38,543 nt of DNA from Bifidobacterium breve (GTDB taxonomy: Bacteria > Actinomycetota > Thermoleophilia > Miltoncostaeales > Miltoncostaeaceae). Below the pieces are notes generated by a model that was given only the letters and a program-made list of their open reading frames with translations, was not told the origin of the DNA and searched no databases. The stretch lies in contig CAMCDF010000002.1 in the NCBI GenBank assembly GCA_945873475.1, positions 1 to 38,543 of the forward strand, read 5' to 3'. The translations under genes and the position numbers were made by a program. This document shows, one piece after another, positions 1-9,613 of this stretch. Position 1 is the first letter of the stretch. Every line of letters starts with the position of its first letter.

Positions 1-2
1 TG

Positions 3-2762
3 CGCGAGCGCGCCGAGGCGATGATCCCCGGAAGCCACGAGACCCTGCGGGTCACCACCTTCCACTCGTACGCGCTCGACCTGGTGCGCACGCTCGGCAC
101 CGACCGCGACCTGGCGCCCGTGCTGCAGCCGGTGGGCACCGAGGAGCGCGTGCTGGTGCTGCTGGACCGCCTGGCCGACCTTGAGCTGACCGATCGCGAC
201 CACGACCTGCGCACCAATCCGGTGCAGGTGGTGCGGGGGTTCGTGGACCGCATCGACCGCTGCCGCGACGAGCGGGTGGACCCCCTTCGCTACGGATCGT
301 GGGCGCAGGCATCGCTCGACGGCGCGCGCAGCAGCCGCGACGCCGCCGACGCCCGGCGCGAGGTCGAGTTCGCCCGGGTCTTCCGCCTGCACGACGAGTG
401 GCTTGCCGATCTGGGGATGGAGGACTTCGGCCGGCAGATCACCCGGGCCATCGACCTGGTGGCCGCGCACCCCGACCTGCTCGACATCGCGCGCTCGCGC
501 GCCCGGCACGTGCTGGTGGACGAGTTCCAGGACACCAACCACGCGCAGGCCGAGCTGCTGTACCTCGTGAGCCAGCGCAGCGACTCGCTGGTTGTGGTGG
601 GCGACGACGACCAGGGCATCTACCGGTTCCGCGGTGCCTCGGCCAAGAACATGGCCGACTTCCGCATCAGGTTCCCCGACGCCCCGGTGGTGCGGCTGGA
701 GCTCAACCACCGATCGACGCAGAGCATCCTCGACGCCGCGCACGCGGTGGTGGAGCCCATCATGGCGCGCGAGCCCAAGGTGCTCACGGCCCTCCCCGGT
801 GCCGAGGGCCCCGCTCCTGAGTTCTGGGTGGCGCCCGACCCAGCGGGTCAGGCGCGCGCGGTGGCCGCCGAGATACTGCGCCTGGCCGATGAGGGCACGC
901 CGTACGAGGAGATGGCCGTGCTCATGAAGGCCGTGCGCACGGAGGGCCGGTCGATCGTGGCCGAACTGGAGCAGGCGGGCATTCCGCACCAGGTGCACGG
1001 TGGCACCGACCTGTTCGACCGCCGCGAGGTGCGCCTGGCGCTGGCCTGGATGCGCGCGGTCACCGACCCCACCGACTCCATCGCCCACCTGCGCGTGGCG
1101 GCCGACCCCGCCCTGGGGCTGCCCTGGGCGCCTGCCGCGCAGGTGGTGAGCGAGGCCGCGGCGGCGGGCACGCACATCACCGGACCTCTGGCCGACCTGG
1201 CCGAGGGGCCGGCGGCACGCGACCTTCTGCAGGAACTGGGGCGCACCGCCGCGGTGGCCGCGCCGCTCGACCTGGTGCGCGATGTGCTCGACCGCACGGG
1301 CATCCGCGTGCGCGCGCTGGCGCTGGGCGGTGCCGAGGGCGCAGCGCGGCTGGCCGACCTTGCGTCGCTCGAGCGGCTGGCACGGGAGATCGTGGAATCT
1401 GCGCCCGGCATCGATGCCGCCGGCATGGTGCGTCGCCTCGACGGCCTGGCGGGCGTGGGGTTCAGGGCATCCGGTGGCGCGCCCGATCGCCTGGGCGTGC
1501 AGGTGATGACCATCCACCAGTCCAAGGGGCTCGAGTTCGACGCCGTGTGGGTGCTGGGCCTGGTGCACTTCAACTTCCCCGGCCGCGACCGCGCACGCAC
1601 GGACATTCCCGACGCCCTGCTTCCCGAGGCCCTTCCCCGCGGCAAGGACGCCCACGTGGCCGAGCAGCGCCGACTGGCCTATGTGGCCATGACCCGCGCG
1701 CGGCGGCACCTGTACCTGTCCACCTATCGGGCGGGCGACAACGGAATGGGGCAGAGGCCGTCGGCGTTCATCGAGGAGTCGCGCGCGGCCTTGGGCGACC
1801 CGCCCTACCTCGAGGTGGGAGCCGCGCCCGACCGCGCCGTGCTCGACGCCGTGGCGTCGGCCCGCGCCCGGCTGGAGGACGCCGTCAACCGGGCGGCCGA
1901 GGCCGGAGCTGCGGGAGACGCTGCCGCGCCGTCGCTGGTGGAGGATGCCGCCGAGGCCGCGCGCGCGCTGGTGGCCGCCAGGGCCGAGGTGCTGGCGGGC
2001 CCTGTCGCCACCGATGCGCCGGCCCCCGAGCCGCGGGTGCCGCGGCCGGGCCTGCAGCTCAGCCCCACCGACATCGCGCGCTACATGGCATGCCCGCTGG
2101 CCTACCGGTTTGCGTCGGTCGACCGCGTGCCGCCCAGGTGGGACCCCAACCGGGCCATCGGCAACTCCATCCACGCGGCGCTCGAGGCCTGCTTCCGCGA
2201 GGGCGTGCCCGACGACGGCGCCGACAAGGTCATCGCCCGCTTTGCGGTGGAGATGAAGCGCCGTGGCGCCGCCGGCACCGCGGTGGGCATGCAGGCCATG
2301 GAGCGGGTTCGCGAGCACGTGCCCAAGTACCTCGACCGGGTGCGCAAGAGCGGCGTGCGCCCGGTGGGCGTGGAGCGCGCCTTCAGCCTGAAGGTGGGCC
2401 CCCATGTGATCCACGGCCGCATCGACCGCATCGACTCCCATCCCCAGGGCGGACACCAGTTGGTCGACTACAAGAGCGGGCGCGCGCCCTTCCGCGAGAC
2501 CGACTCAGGCCGCCTGGTGCTGGTCACCTACATCGAGGGCGCGCGCGACGCGTGGGGCATCGAGCCGCGCGGAGCGGTGCTCGAGTACGTGCTCGATGGC
2601 GAGATGCGCAATGTGCACCCCGACGGCCAGGAGCGCGCCGAGGCCATGGAGATGGTGCGCGATGTGGCCGACGCCATCTCGGCCGGCGAGTTCGAGCCCA
2701 CGCCGGGCTGGGCCTGCCGCACGTGCGACTTCAACATGATCTGCCCCGCACAGGACCGTTAG
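3..2762 (+). CDS. UvrD/Rep-type superfamily 1 helicase with C-terminal PD-(D/E)XK nuclease and probable 4Fe-4S cysteine cluster (5' end outside window)
   Basis: Frame open to the left edge (RERAEAM...). SF1 motifs VDEFQDTN, GDDDQGIYRFRGA, HQSKGLEFDAVWVLGL, LAYVAMTRARRHLYLS. C-terminal VDYKSG and Cys pattern MACPLAYRF...CRTCDFNMICP. Confidence 0.9.
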   Translation, partial: RERAEAMIPGSHETLRVTTFHSYALDLVRTLGTDRDLAPVLQPVGTEERVLVLLDRLADLELTDRDHDLRTNPVQVVRGFVDRIDRCRDERVDPLRYGSWAQASLDGARSSRDAADARREVEFARVFRLHDEWLADLGMEDFGRQITRAIDLVAAHPDLLDIARSRARHVLVDEFQDTNHAQAELLYLVSQRSDSLVVVGDDDQGIYRFRGASAKNMADFRIRFPDAPVVRLELNHRSTQSILDAAHAVVEPIMAREPKVLTALPGAEGPAPEFWVAPDPAGQARAVAAEILRLADEGTPYEEMAVLMKAVRTEGRSIVAELEQAGIPHQVHGGTDLFDRREVRLALAWMRAVTDPTDSIAHLRVAADPALGLPWAPAAQVVSEAAAAGTHITGPLADLAEGPAARDLLQELGRTAAVAAPLDLVRDVLDRTGIRVRALALGGAEGAARLADLASLERLAREIVESAPGIDAAGMVRRLDGLAGVGFRASGGAPDRLGVQVMTIHQSKGLEFDAVWVLGLVHFNFPGRDRARTDIPDALLPEALPRGKDAHVAEQRRLAYVAMTRARRHLYLSTYRAGDNGMGQRPSAFIEESRAALGDPPYLEVGAAPDRAVLDAVASARARLEDAVNRAAEAGAAGDAAAPSLVEDAAEAARALVAARAEVLAGPVATDAPAPEPRVPRPGLQLSPTDIARYMACPLAYRFASVDRVPPRWDPNRAIGNSIHAALEACFREGVPDDGADKVIARFAVEMKRRGAAGTAVGMQAMERVREHVPKYLDRVRKSGVRPVGVERAFSLKVGPHVIHGRIDRIDSHPQGGHQLVDYKSGRAPFRETDSGRLVLVTYIEGARDAWGIEPRGAVLEYVLDGEMRNVHPDGQERAEAMEMVRDVADAISAGEFEPTPGWACRTCDFNMICPAQDR

Positions 2763-2772
2763 GGTCCCGGCC

Positions 2773-3639
2773 GTGACCACCCTCGAGCCCGGGCGCCCCG
2801 TGGAGGGCGTGTTCGCCGTCCGTCGCAAGGAGCGGCGCATGAGCCGTAAGGGCTCGCCGTACCTGGCGCTCACCCTGGGCGATGCCACCGGCACCATCTC
2901 CGCGGTCATCTTCGACGAGCCCGACTGGTTCGCCGGGCAGTTCGAAGAGGGCGATCGCGTGCGGGTGACGGGCGAGGTCACCGACCGGGGCGGCCGCGCA
3001 GTGCTGCGCGTGCGGTCGCTGCGTCCGGCCGAGGCCGCAGACGCCGAGGTCGACCTGCTGCCGAGGAGCCACCGCGACCCCGAGGACATGTGGGGCTTCG
3101 TGCTGGGCCTGGCCGATGAGGTTCACGACCCGGCGCTGCGCGCGCTGCTCGACCGCATGACGGCCGACGCCGTGCTGGCCGAGGCCTGGTGCACCGTGCC
3201 GTGCACGCGATCGGGCCACCACGCATACCTGGGCGGCCTGGTGGAGCACACGGTGGGCGTTGCCATGCTGTGCCAGAGCCTGTGCACCTGGCACCCGCGG
3301 CTGGACAGCGACCTGCTGGTGACCGCCGCCCTGCTGCACGACATCGGCCATACCCGCAACTGGGACGTGCGGCCCGCCACGGTGGAGCAGAGCGACGAGG
3401 GCAGGGCGCTGGGCCACCTGGCCATCGGCCTGCAGATGGTCGACCAGGCCGCGCGCGCATCTGGCCTGCCCGACGAGCGCCGCCTGGCCCTGCTGCATGC
3501 CATCGCGTGGCACCACGGCCCGCCCGCCGGCCAGCACGTGGGCCAGGCGTCGGCCGAGGCCGTGGCGCTCTGGCGCGCGAACTCCATGGAGGCCGGCGTG
3601 AAGGCCCGCATGGAGGGCGCAAGCGCCCTCGACGACTAG
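2773..3639 (+). CDS. OB-fold + HD-domain 3'-5' exoribonuclease, YhaM-like
   Basis: N-terminal OB-like segment (KGSPYLALTLGDATGTISAVIFD) and HD motif (HHAYLGGLVEHTVGVA...LLHDIGH). GTG start. Confidence 0.85.
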   Translation: MTTLEPGRPVEGVFAVRRKERRMSRKGSPYLALTLGDATGTISAVIFDEPDWFAGQFEEGDRVRVTGEVTDRGGRAVLRVRSLRPAEAADAEVDLLPRSHRDPEDMWGFVLGLADEVHDPALRALLDRMTADAVLAEAWCTVPCTRSGHHAYLGGLVEHTVGVAMLCQSLCTWHPRLDSDLLVTAALLHDIGHTRNWDVRPATVEQSDEGRALGHLAIGLQMVDQAARASGLPDERRLALLHAIAWHHGPPAGQHVGQASAEAVALWRANSMEAGVKARMEGASALDD

Positions 3640-3644
3640 CCCCG

Positions 3645-4724
3645 CTACACGTTGAAGCGGATCTGCATGACATCGCCTTCCTGCACGATGTAGTCCTTGC
3701 CCTCCATGCGGGCCAGCGCCACGTCGCGGGCCTTCGAGAACGATCCGCACTCCACCAGCTTGTCCCAGGCCACGACCTCGGCGCGGATGAACCCGCGCTC
3801 CATGTCGGAGTGGATCTTGCCGGCGGCCTTGTCGGCGGGGGTGCCGCGGGGGATGGGCCAGGCGCGGGCCTCGGGCGGACCCGACCCGGTGAAGAAGGTG
3901 ATGAGGTCGAGCAGGCGGTATCCGGCCTGGATCACGGCGTCGGCGCCACGCGTGCTGCCGAGGCCCATCTCCTCGGCGAACTCCGCCGCCTCGTCCGGGT
4001 CCATCTCGGCCAACTCCAGCTCCACGCCCACGGGAAGGGCCAGCGCCTGCGCGCCCTGCTCGGCCGCGTATTCGGCGATCTCCACCGGCGGGTCGCCGGG
4101 GTCGTCGGTGTTCACCAGGTACAGCACGGGCTTGGCGGTGAGCAGCCCCATGGCCCTGCCCACGGCGATGGCGTCGTCGTCGGCCATGGTGCGCACGGGC
4201 AGGCCGCTCTCCAACTGGGCCGTGATGGCCTCGAGCGCCGCGGCCTCGGCCTTGGCGTCGGCGTCGCCGGCGCGCACGCCCTTCTGCACCTTCTCCATGC
4301 GGCGCTCCACCTGGCCGGCATCGGCGAGCATGAGCTCGTCGTCCACGGCCCTGGCGTCTGCCAGCGGGTCGACCTCGCGCTCGAGGGGGTGCGGTACCTC
4401 GGCGTTGGCGAAGCCCCGCAGCACGTGCACAGTGGCCTCGAGCTCACGGATGCGCCCGAGGGCCGCGCCGCCCAGCCCCTCGCCCTGACCCGCGCCCTCG
4501 CTGAGGCCGGCGATGTCCACCACCTCGACCTGGGCCTGCACGCGATTGGGAATGTCCTGCGCATCGGCGATGGCGTCGATGCGCGGGTCGGGCACTCCGG
4601 CCACTCCCACGTTGGGATCGCGGGTGGTGAACGGGTACGCGGCCACCTCCGCGCTTCCCCCGGTGACGAGGTTGAAGAGTGCGGTCTTGCCGGAGTTGGT
4701 GAGGCCTACGAGCCCGAGTTGCAG
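3645..4724 (-). CDS. ychF: Obg-like GTPase/ATPase YchF (apparent CTG start)
   Basis: Reading upstream of the listed ORF gives LQLGLVGLTNSGKTALFNLVTGGSAEVAAYPFTTRDPNVGVAGVPDPR (P-loop), ending in a TGS domain (GKDYIVQEGDVMQIRFNV). Only CTG 4722-4724 is available before in-frame TAA 4755-4757. Confidence 0.9.
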   Translation of the reverse strand: MQLGLVGLTNSGKTALFNLVTGGSAEVAAYPFTTRDPNVGVAGVPDPRIDAIADAQDIPNRVQAQVEVVDIAGLSEGAGQGEGLGGAALGRIRELEATVHVLRGFANAEVPHPLEREVDPLADARAVDDELMLADAGQVERRMEKVQKGVRAGDADAKAEAAALEAITAQLESGLPVRTMADDDAIAVGRAMGLLTAKPVLYLVNTDDPGDPPVEIAEYAAEQGAQALALPVGVELELAEMDPDEAAEFAEEMGLGSTRGADAVIQAGYRLLDLITFFTGSGPPEARAWPIPRGTPADKAAGKIHSDMERGFIRAEVVAWDKLVECGSFSKARDVALARMEGKDYIVQEGDVMQIRFNV

Positions 4725-4725
4725 C

Positions 4726-4944
4726 TCAGGCCCCGCTGAAGCCGATCCGCCCGGTTACCTCGCCGGGCAGCACGCGCAGGTAGATGACCTTCGCGAGGTC
4801 CACGAGGTGGTCGCCCTCCTCGGACGGCACGTCGTGGAAGCCCGATCCCCCGAGGGCGCTCCGCAGGACGGTGACGTGGTCATCCTCGACAGTGAGGAGA
4901 AGCACGCCACCGCCCTCGAAGCCCAGCTCGATACGTCGGCTCAC
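4726..4944 (-). CDS. small hypothetical protein (72 aa)
   Basis: Compact ORF between the radical SAM gene and ychF; starts at the radical SAM stop; stop TGA lies 1 nt before the ychF CTG. Confidence 0.55.
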   Translation of the reverse strand: MSRRIELGFEGGGVLLLTVEDDHVTVLRSALGGSGFHDVPSEEGDHLVDLAKVIYLRVLPGEVTGRIGFSGA

Positions 4945-6584
4945 GAAAGCACCTTGAGCGACGGCGACTCCTGGCCCTGCGTCTCGTCCGACGCCGGCGG
5001 CGTCCAGGCCGGCAGGCGACGGATCTCGTCGAGGTGCACCATCGACTCTGGCTGGTCGGTGAACTTCAGCAGCTGCTTACGGCCGTAGGCGCGGAAGATG
5101 GCCACGCCCAGGGTCTCGTAGATGGTGCGCATGCCGCGACGCGAGATGGTCGTGCGGATGAGCTTGAAGCTCTCCGACGGACGGTTGGTGAGCCACAGGC
5201 GGATGGCCTTGGGCAGGTTCTTCATGAACCTGACCTCGGTGAGCAGGCGCAGGAACTGGAACAGGTTCGCCCTGATCTCCTTGCGGCCGAGCTCCCACGG
5301 CGTCTTCTTGGAGTAGAAGCGCAGCATGTTCTTCCAGGTCTCCATCTGGAGCTGGTAGGGCGTCATGAGCTTGGGCTGGATGATGCAGTGGTGCCCGTCG
5401 TACAGCGAGTAGTCGTCGGTGAGCACCCGGCCCTCCGCGCGCATCTGGGCGTCGAACGCCGTGCCCGGCAGGGTGGTGAGCATCATCATCTGCAGGGTGT
5501 CGACGCCGTGCTCGATGGCGAAGTCCACCGTGGCACGCACGGTCTCGGGCGTGTCGGTGTCGGCGCCCACCACGAACATGCCGTGCACGCGGATGCCGTA
5601 GTCGTGGAGAAGCTTGATCGAGGTGGTGATGTGCTCGACCGTCTGCTTCTTGTTGTAGGCGTCGAGGCCCTCCTGCGTGATGCTCTCGAAGCCGATGTAC
5701 ACCATGTAGCAACCCGAGTCGCGCATGAGCGCCAGCAGTTCGTGGTCGGGCTCGAGGGTCTGCTTGCTCTTGTAGATCGAGTCGGCGCGGATCTGCGCGG
5801 TCCACTGCGGCGTGATGTCCTCGTCGATCATCGCCGTGAACAGCGCCTTCGCCTGCTTCTTGTCGACGATGAAGATGTCGTCGTAGAAGAAGACGCGCTC
5901 GGGGTTCACCCCGCGCAGCTCCTCCATCATGTTCTCGACCGAGCGGGTGCGCAGCTTGCGGCCGAACATCTTGATGACGCTGCAGAACGAGCAGTCGTAC
6001 GGGCAGCCCCACTTCATCATGATGGGGTGCGTGACCATGCGCTCGTGGCCCTCGAGCAGCTCGAGCGCCGGGAACGGCAGCGCGTCGAGGTCCTCGCCCG
6101 ACGCCATCGGCGCCTCGGGGTTGTCCACCTGGGCGCCCTGGGCGTCGATGTACGACAGGCCCATGATCTCGTGCAGGCCGTCGGGCTCGCGGTCACCGCG
6201 GAACCAGTCGAGGAACTGCGCGAAGCCCACGTGGCCCTCGCGGCGGATGACGTAGTCGGCGTGCTGCAGGGCCTCGTGCGCCATGAAGGTCACGTGCGAG
6301 CCACCGAACAGCACGGGGATGCCCGCGGCACGGCAGCGGTCGGCGTAGCGGTAGCCCTCGAGCGTGGTGTTCGTGGTGGTCGAGATGCACACCAGGTCGG
6401 CCGTGAGCACGTCGTCCCAGTCCACCTCCACGCCGCGGATCAGCTCGCAGTAGATGTGCTGGTCCACGTCGTCATACATGTTCCGGGCGATCGCGGCGAG
6501 CAGCGGCAGGCCCAGCTTCGGCAGGTTGGCGATCTCGTAGATCGTGGCCCCGCGGGGCTTCGGCTCGAGGTAACGGATCTTCAC
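4941..6584 (-). CDS. B12-binding-domain radical SAM protein
   Basis: Radical SAM motif CPYDCSFC preceded by a B12-binding-like N-terminus (KLGLPLLAAIARNM...ADLVCISTTTNTTLEGY...GIPVLFGGSHVTFMAHEAL). Confidence 0.9.
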   Translation of the reverse strand: MKIRYLEPKPRGATIYEIANLPKLGLPLLAAIARNMYDDVDQHIYCELIRGVEVDWDDVLTADLVCISTTTNTTLEGYRYADRCRAAGIPVLFGGSHVTFMAHEALQHADYVIRREGHVGFAQFLDWFRGDREPDGLHEIMGLSYIDAQGAQVDNPEAPMASGEDLDALPFPALELLEGHERMVTHPIMMKWGCPYDCSFCSVIKMFGRKLRTRSVENMMEELRGVNPERVFFYDDIFIVDKKQAKALFTAMIDEDITPQWTAQIRADSIYKSKQTLEPDHELLALMRDSGCYMVYIGFESITQEGLDAYNKKQTVEHITTSIKLLHDYGIRVHGMFVVGADTDTPETVRATVDFAIEHGVDTLQMMMLTTLPGTAFDAQMRAEGRVLTDDYSLYDGHHCIIQPKLMTPYQLQMETWKNMLRFYSKKTPWELGRKEIRANLFQFLRLLTEVRFMKNLPKAIRLWLTNRPSESFKLIRTTISRRGMRTIYETLGVAIFRAYGRKQLLKFTDQPESMVHLDEIRRLPAWTPPASDETQGQESPSLKVLS

Positions 6585-6616
6585 GCGTCAGGCCTCCGAC
6601 GTGGTGTTCTGAGCGG

Positions 6617-7021
6617 TCAATGCTCTTCGATGAGTTCGGTGAGCACCCCGCCCGTGGAGCGGGGATGCAGGAAGGCCACCATGTGGCCGCCCAGTCCGCG
6701 CCGGGGCGCGGTGTCAATCAATTCGACGCCCTCATCGGAGAGTTCACGCAGCGTGGACTCCAGATGGGGAACGGCGAATGCCACATGATGCATGCCCGGG
6801 CCCTTCTTGGCTAGGAACCTGGCCACGCCGGTGTCGTCCGACACCGGGGCGATCAGCTCCACGTACGAGGGCCCCGAGCCCAGCAGCACGGCCTCCACGC
6901 CCTGTTCGGGCATGACCTCCCGCACGCCCACGTCCATGCCGAGCACGTCGCGGTACACGGGTATCTCGTCGTCCAGGTCGGCGACGACGTATCCGACGTG
7001 GTGGATGAGGCCCAGCTGCAT
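6617..7021 (-). CDS. methylmalonyl-CoA epimerase / VOC family protein
   Basis: MQLGLIHHVGYVVADLDDEIPVYRDVLGM...GMHHVAFAVPHLESTLREL...LGGHMVAFLHPRSTGGVLTELIE. Internal ATG at 7021 matches the family start. Confidence 0.85.
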   Translation of the reverse strand: MQLGLIHHVGYVVADLDDEIPVYRDVLGMDVGVREVMPEQGVEAVLLGSGPSYVELIAPVSDDTGVARFLAKKGPGMHHVAFAVPHLESTLRELSDEGVELIDTAPRRGLGGHMVAFLHPRSTGGVLTELIEEH

Positions 7022-7041
7022 CCCCGCAAAGGCTAGTGGAG

Positions 7042-8148
7042 TCACCGGACCGACAGGTCCACGGGCTCCATTCGCGGGTTGGGCGATTCGCTGCGGCCCA
7101 CCTTGGCGCACGGCCGGCCGTCGACCCGCACGATGTCGGCCGTGAAGTCGTTGGCGCCCAGCAGCAGGCTCGACCCCACGCCGTAGGCGTCAACCGGCAC
7201 GCAGTCGCGCTCGAAGGCCTCGATCTTCGCGGCATCGAACCCGCCCGACGCCACGATGCGCACGCCCGCGTGGCCGGCGTGGTCCAGGGCGTCGCGCACC
7301 TTGCGCACCAGCTCGGGCACCACGCCGGTGGGCGTGAACCTGCCCATCTCCTGCCACAGGCCGCGGTCGACCATCGTGTTGGAGGTGTCCAGGCGAACCC
7401 CCCAGAGGTCGTCGCCCAGGGCATCGGCCAGCTCGAGCGCCGTGCGCACGGAGTCGTTCTCGTAGTCGACGAGCACGATCACGTTCAGCTCGCCGGCGAA
7501 GCGCTCGGCGAACTTCCGCGCCGCCAGCACGGTGTCGCCGCCATACGCCGCGATGAGCCCGTGAGGCACGGTGCCCATGCCGCGCCCGCCCCACCACGAC
7601 GCCTGGGCATCGGTGCTCACCCCGATGGCGCCGGCCACGTGCGCGGCCCAGCCGTCGCCCGTCTGCACCTGCCAGTGGTCGAAGCGGGCGGGGAAGTACA
7701 GGATGGGCTTTCCCTTGGCGGCCTCCACCACGGCGCGCACGTTGCGGCTGATCAGCGTGCGCCGGCCCAGCACGCCCAGCACCAGGGTCTCGAGGTGGGC
7801 GAACAGCGAGTAGTCGCCCTCGATCGACAGCACGGTCTCCCATGGGGCGATCTCGTCGCCGTCGTGCAGCGCCTGCACCTCGAGGTCGGCCCAGCCGTCC
7901 GTCCACTCACCGCCTGCGCGCCGCCCCGAACACAGGGCGAGGATCGCCAGCGCCTCGTCCATGCCGCCCAGCACCGCGTGCTCGCGCTGGAACACCTGCA
8001 TCAGCACCCGGGGGCGGTGGTCGTCGCCCTCCAGCACCTCGCGGGTGAACGTGAAGTAGGCATCGCTGTAGTAGCCGTCGCGCATGCGCTCGACGGGCAG
8101 CTGGAAGGTCGAGGGCGACAGCCGCGGACGGTCCGCGGGGGCGGTCAT
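7042..8148 (-). CDS. nicotinate phosphoribosyltransferase
   Basis: MRDGYYSDAYF, YFPARFDHWQ, GVRLDTSNTMVDRG, VRIVASGGFDAAKI are typical of NAPRTase. Confidence 0.85.
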   Translation of the reverse strand: MTAPADRPRLSPSTFQLPVERMRDGYYSDAYFTFTREVLEGDDHRPRVLMQVFQREHAVLGGMDEALAILALCSGRRAGGEWTDGWADLEVQALHDGDEIAPWETVLSIEGDYSLFAHLETLVLGVLGRRTLISRNVRAVVEAAKGKPILYFPARFDHWQVQTGDGWAAHVAGAIGVSTDAQASWWGGRGMGTVPHGLIAAYGGDTVLAARKFAERFAGELNVIVLVDYENDSVRTALELADALGDDLWGVRLDTSNTMVDRGLWQEMGRFTPTGVVPELVRKVRDALDHAGHAGVRIVASGGFDAAKIEAFERDCVPVDAYGVGSSLLLGANDFTADIVRVDGRPCAKVGRSESPNPRMEPVDLSVR

Positions 8149-8789
8149 CGCCCGGGCCCGTCCTCCGGGCCGTCGGGCGGCAACTCAGCCGGTCGCGACG
8201 ACCACACCAGCCCCACGCCCACCAGTGCCAGCACGCCCAGGGCGATTCCCACGACGCCCAGCCACACGGCGCCCCCGCTGCTGCCGCCACCACCGGCCGC
8301 GGTGGGGGTGGCCACCACCTGCACGGCCCATGCCGGGCCCGGGGCGTCGGGCCCGGTCTCGGGCGCAGCCTCGTCGCCGGTCTCGGGCGCACCGGTCCAC
8401 TTCTTGGTCTTCCCGTTGGTGAGCCCCTGCTCGCTGCGCCACACGCTGGTGCCCTCCTCGAAGGGCGTGCCCAGCACGGTGAAGGTGGCGTACTGGTTGG
8501 GGGGGATGAGGCCACCGGTCCATTCGGCGCCGCGCAGGCGACCATCGGGCTTCTTCAGCACCCGGGTGGTCCAGCCCGGCGCATCGGCGACGGCGTACAC
8601 GCTCACCTGCGACGGGAAGAACACACGCACGGCGTTCGTGGTGAGCCCGCCCTCGGCGGGCACGGTGATGGTGAACTCGGTCGACTCCCGCAGTACGGCC
8701 TGCTCGGGCGACACCGAGATATGGGCCGACGCCGAGGTGGCGCAGGCGGCCAGTGCCGCGAGGGCGAGTGGGATGCACCAGCGCGTCAT
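8145..8789 (-). CDS. YcnI/DUF1775-like secreted, C-terminally anchored protein
   Basis: Signal peptide then AHISVSPEQA...STEFTITVPAEGGLTTNAVRVFFP; C-terminal TM segment. ATG at 8789; stop overlaps the downstream start. Confidence 0.75.
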   Translation of the reverse strand: MTRWCIPLALAALAACATSASAHISVSPEQAVLRESTEFTITVPAEGGLTTNAVRVFFPSQVSVYAVADAPGWTTRVLKKPDGRLRGAEWTGGLIPPNQYATFTVLGTPFEEGTSVWRSEQGLTNGKTKKWTGAPETGDEAAPETGPDAPGPAWAVQVVATPTAAGGGGSSGGAVWLGVVGIALGVLALVGVGLVWSSRPAELPPDGPEDGPGR

Positions 8790-9613
8790 GCGGCTGCCTC
8801 CATTGATTGCTCGGCACGCAGTATCTCGTGCATCGCCGCGCGGCCCACCGCCAACTGGGCGGCGTCGGGCTCGCGGGTGACGAAGCCCGCCTGTATGGCA
8901 TGGCCGGCCGCGTGCACGGTGCGCCCCACGGCGCTGCGGGGGTGCCGCTCGGCGAACGAGAACGCCTCCACGGCTGCCCCGATGCCGGCGGCCATTGCCA
9001 CAGCGCGGCCCACCAGGCGCGCGCGGCGGTTGGGCAGGCGGCGGGCCAGCAGATTCCCGGCGGCCGTTGCGAGCGCCAGCGGCAGCACGAGGTTGCTGCC
9101 GCAGCGGTCGTGTTCCTTGGGGTCGCTGGCGTTGTCGGCGATGCCGGCCTCGCCCGCCCGTTCGTATGCCGCGATGCTCTTGTGCTCCACGGCGTGCCAT
9201 GCCGAGGCGTCTGACGCGCGCAGCACGATGAGCGCGGGCGCCAGCGCCAGCGTGGTGGCAATGGCCTCCTGCGCCAGGGGCGACCCGATGATGCGCCGCG
9301 ACAGCGCGGTGGCCGCCATCGAGCCGGCCATCACCGGACCCATCGGGCCGTCCTCCATGGCCAGTCGGGCCTCGGGCAGGCCCCTGCGGGCCGCGGGAAC
9401 CACCATGAGCATCTCGGCCATGCGCACCAGCCCGCGCGTGAACGGCACCCTCTCGAGCAGCCCGGCCGACAGGCGCGGGCGCGGGCCCGAGGCCACGATG
9501 GTGCGGCCGTCATCGTCCACCACCGCGGCGGCCCAGTGCCGGGGCCCGTGCACCAGCAGGCCGTTGGCCAGGGCCATGCCCCCAAGGCGCATGCGCGGTG
9601 ACTCGGATGCCAT
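8786..9613 (-). CDS. DUF1385 family membrane protein
   Basis: Family-like core AWHAVEHKSIAAYE...KEHDRCGSNLVLPL and N-terminal GGMALANGLLVHGP. Confidence 0.75.
   Translation of the reverse strand: MASESPRMRLGGMALANGLLVHGPRHWAAAVVDDDGRTIVASGPRPRLSAGLLERVPFTRGLVRMAEMLMVVPAARRGLPEARLAMEDGPMGPVMAGSMAATALSRRIIGSPLAQEAIATTLALAPALIVLRASDASAWHAVEHKSIAAYERAGEAGIADNASDPKEHDRCGSNLVLPLALATAAGNLLARRLPNRRARLVGRAVAMAAGIGAAVEAFSFAERHPRSAVGRTVHAAGHAIQAGFVTREPDAAQLAVGRAAMHEILRAEQSMEAAA

Noticed and set aside
1547-2776. 409-aa plus-strand ORF inside the helicase gene
   Set aside because: Arg/Gly/Pro-rich frame-shifted shadow; no domains, and overlaps a confirmed CDS on the same strand.
5034-6788. 584-aa plus-strand ORF opposite the radical SAM gene
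   Set aside because: Antisense shadow of a strongly supported CDS; low-complexity His/Val/Leu/Glu/Arg composition typical of high-GC antisense frames.
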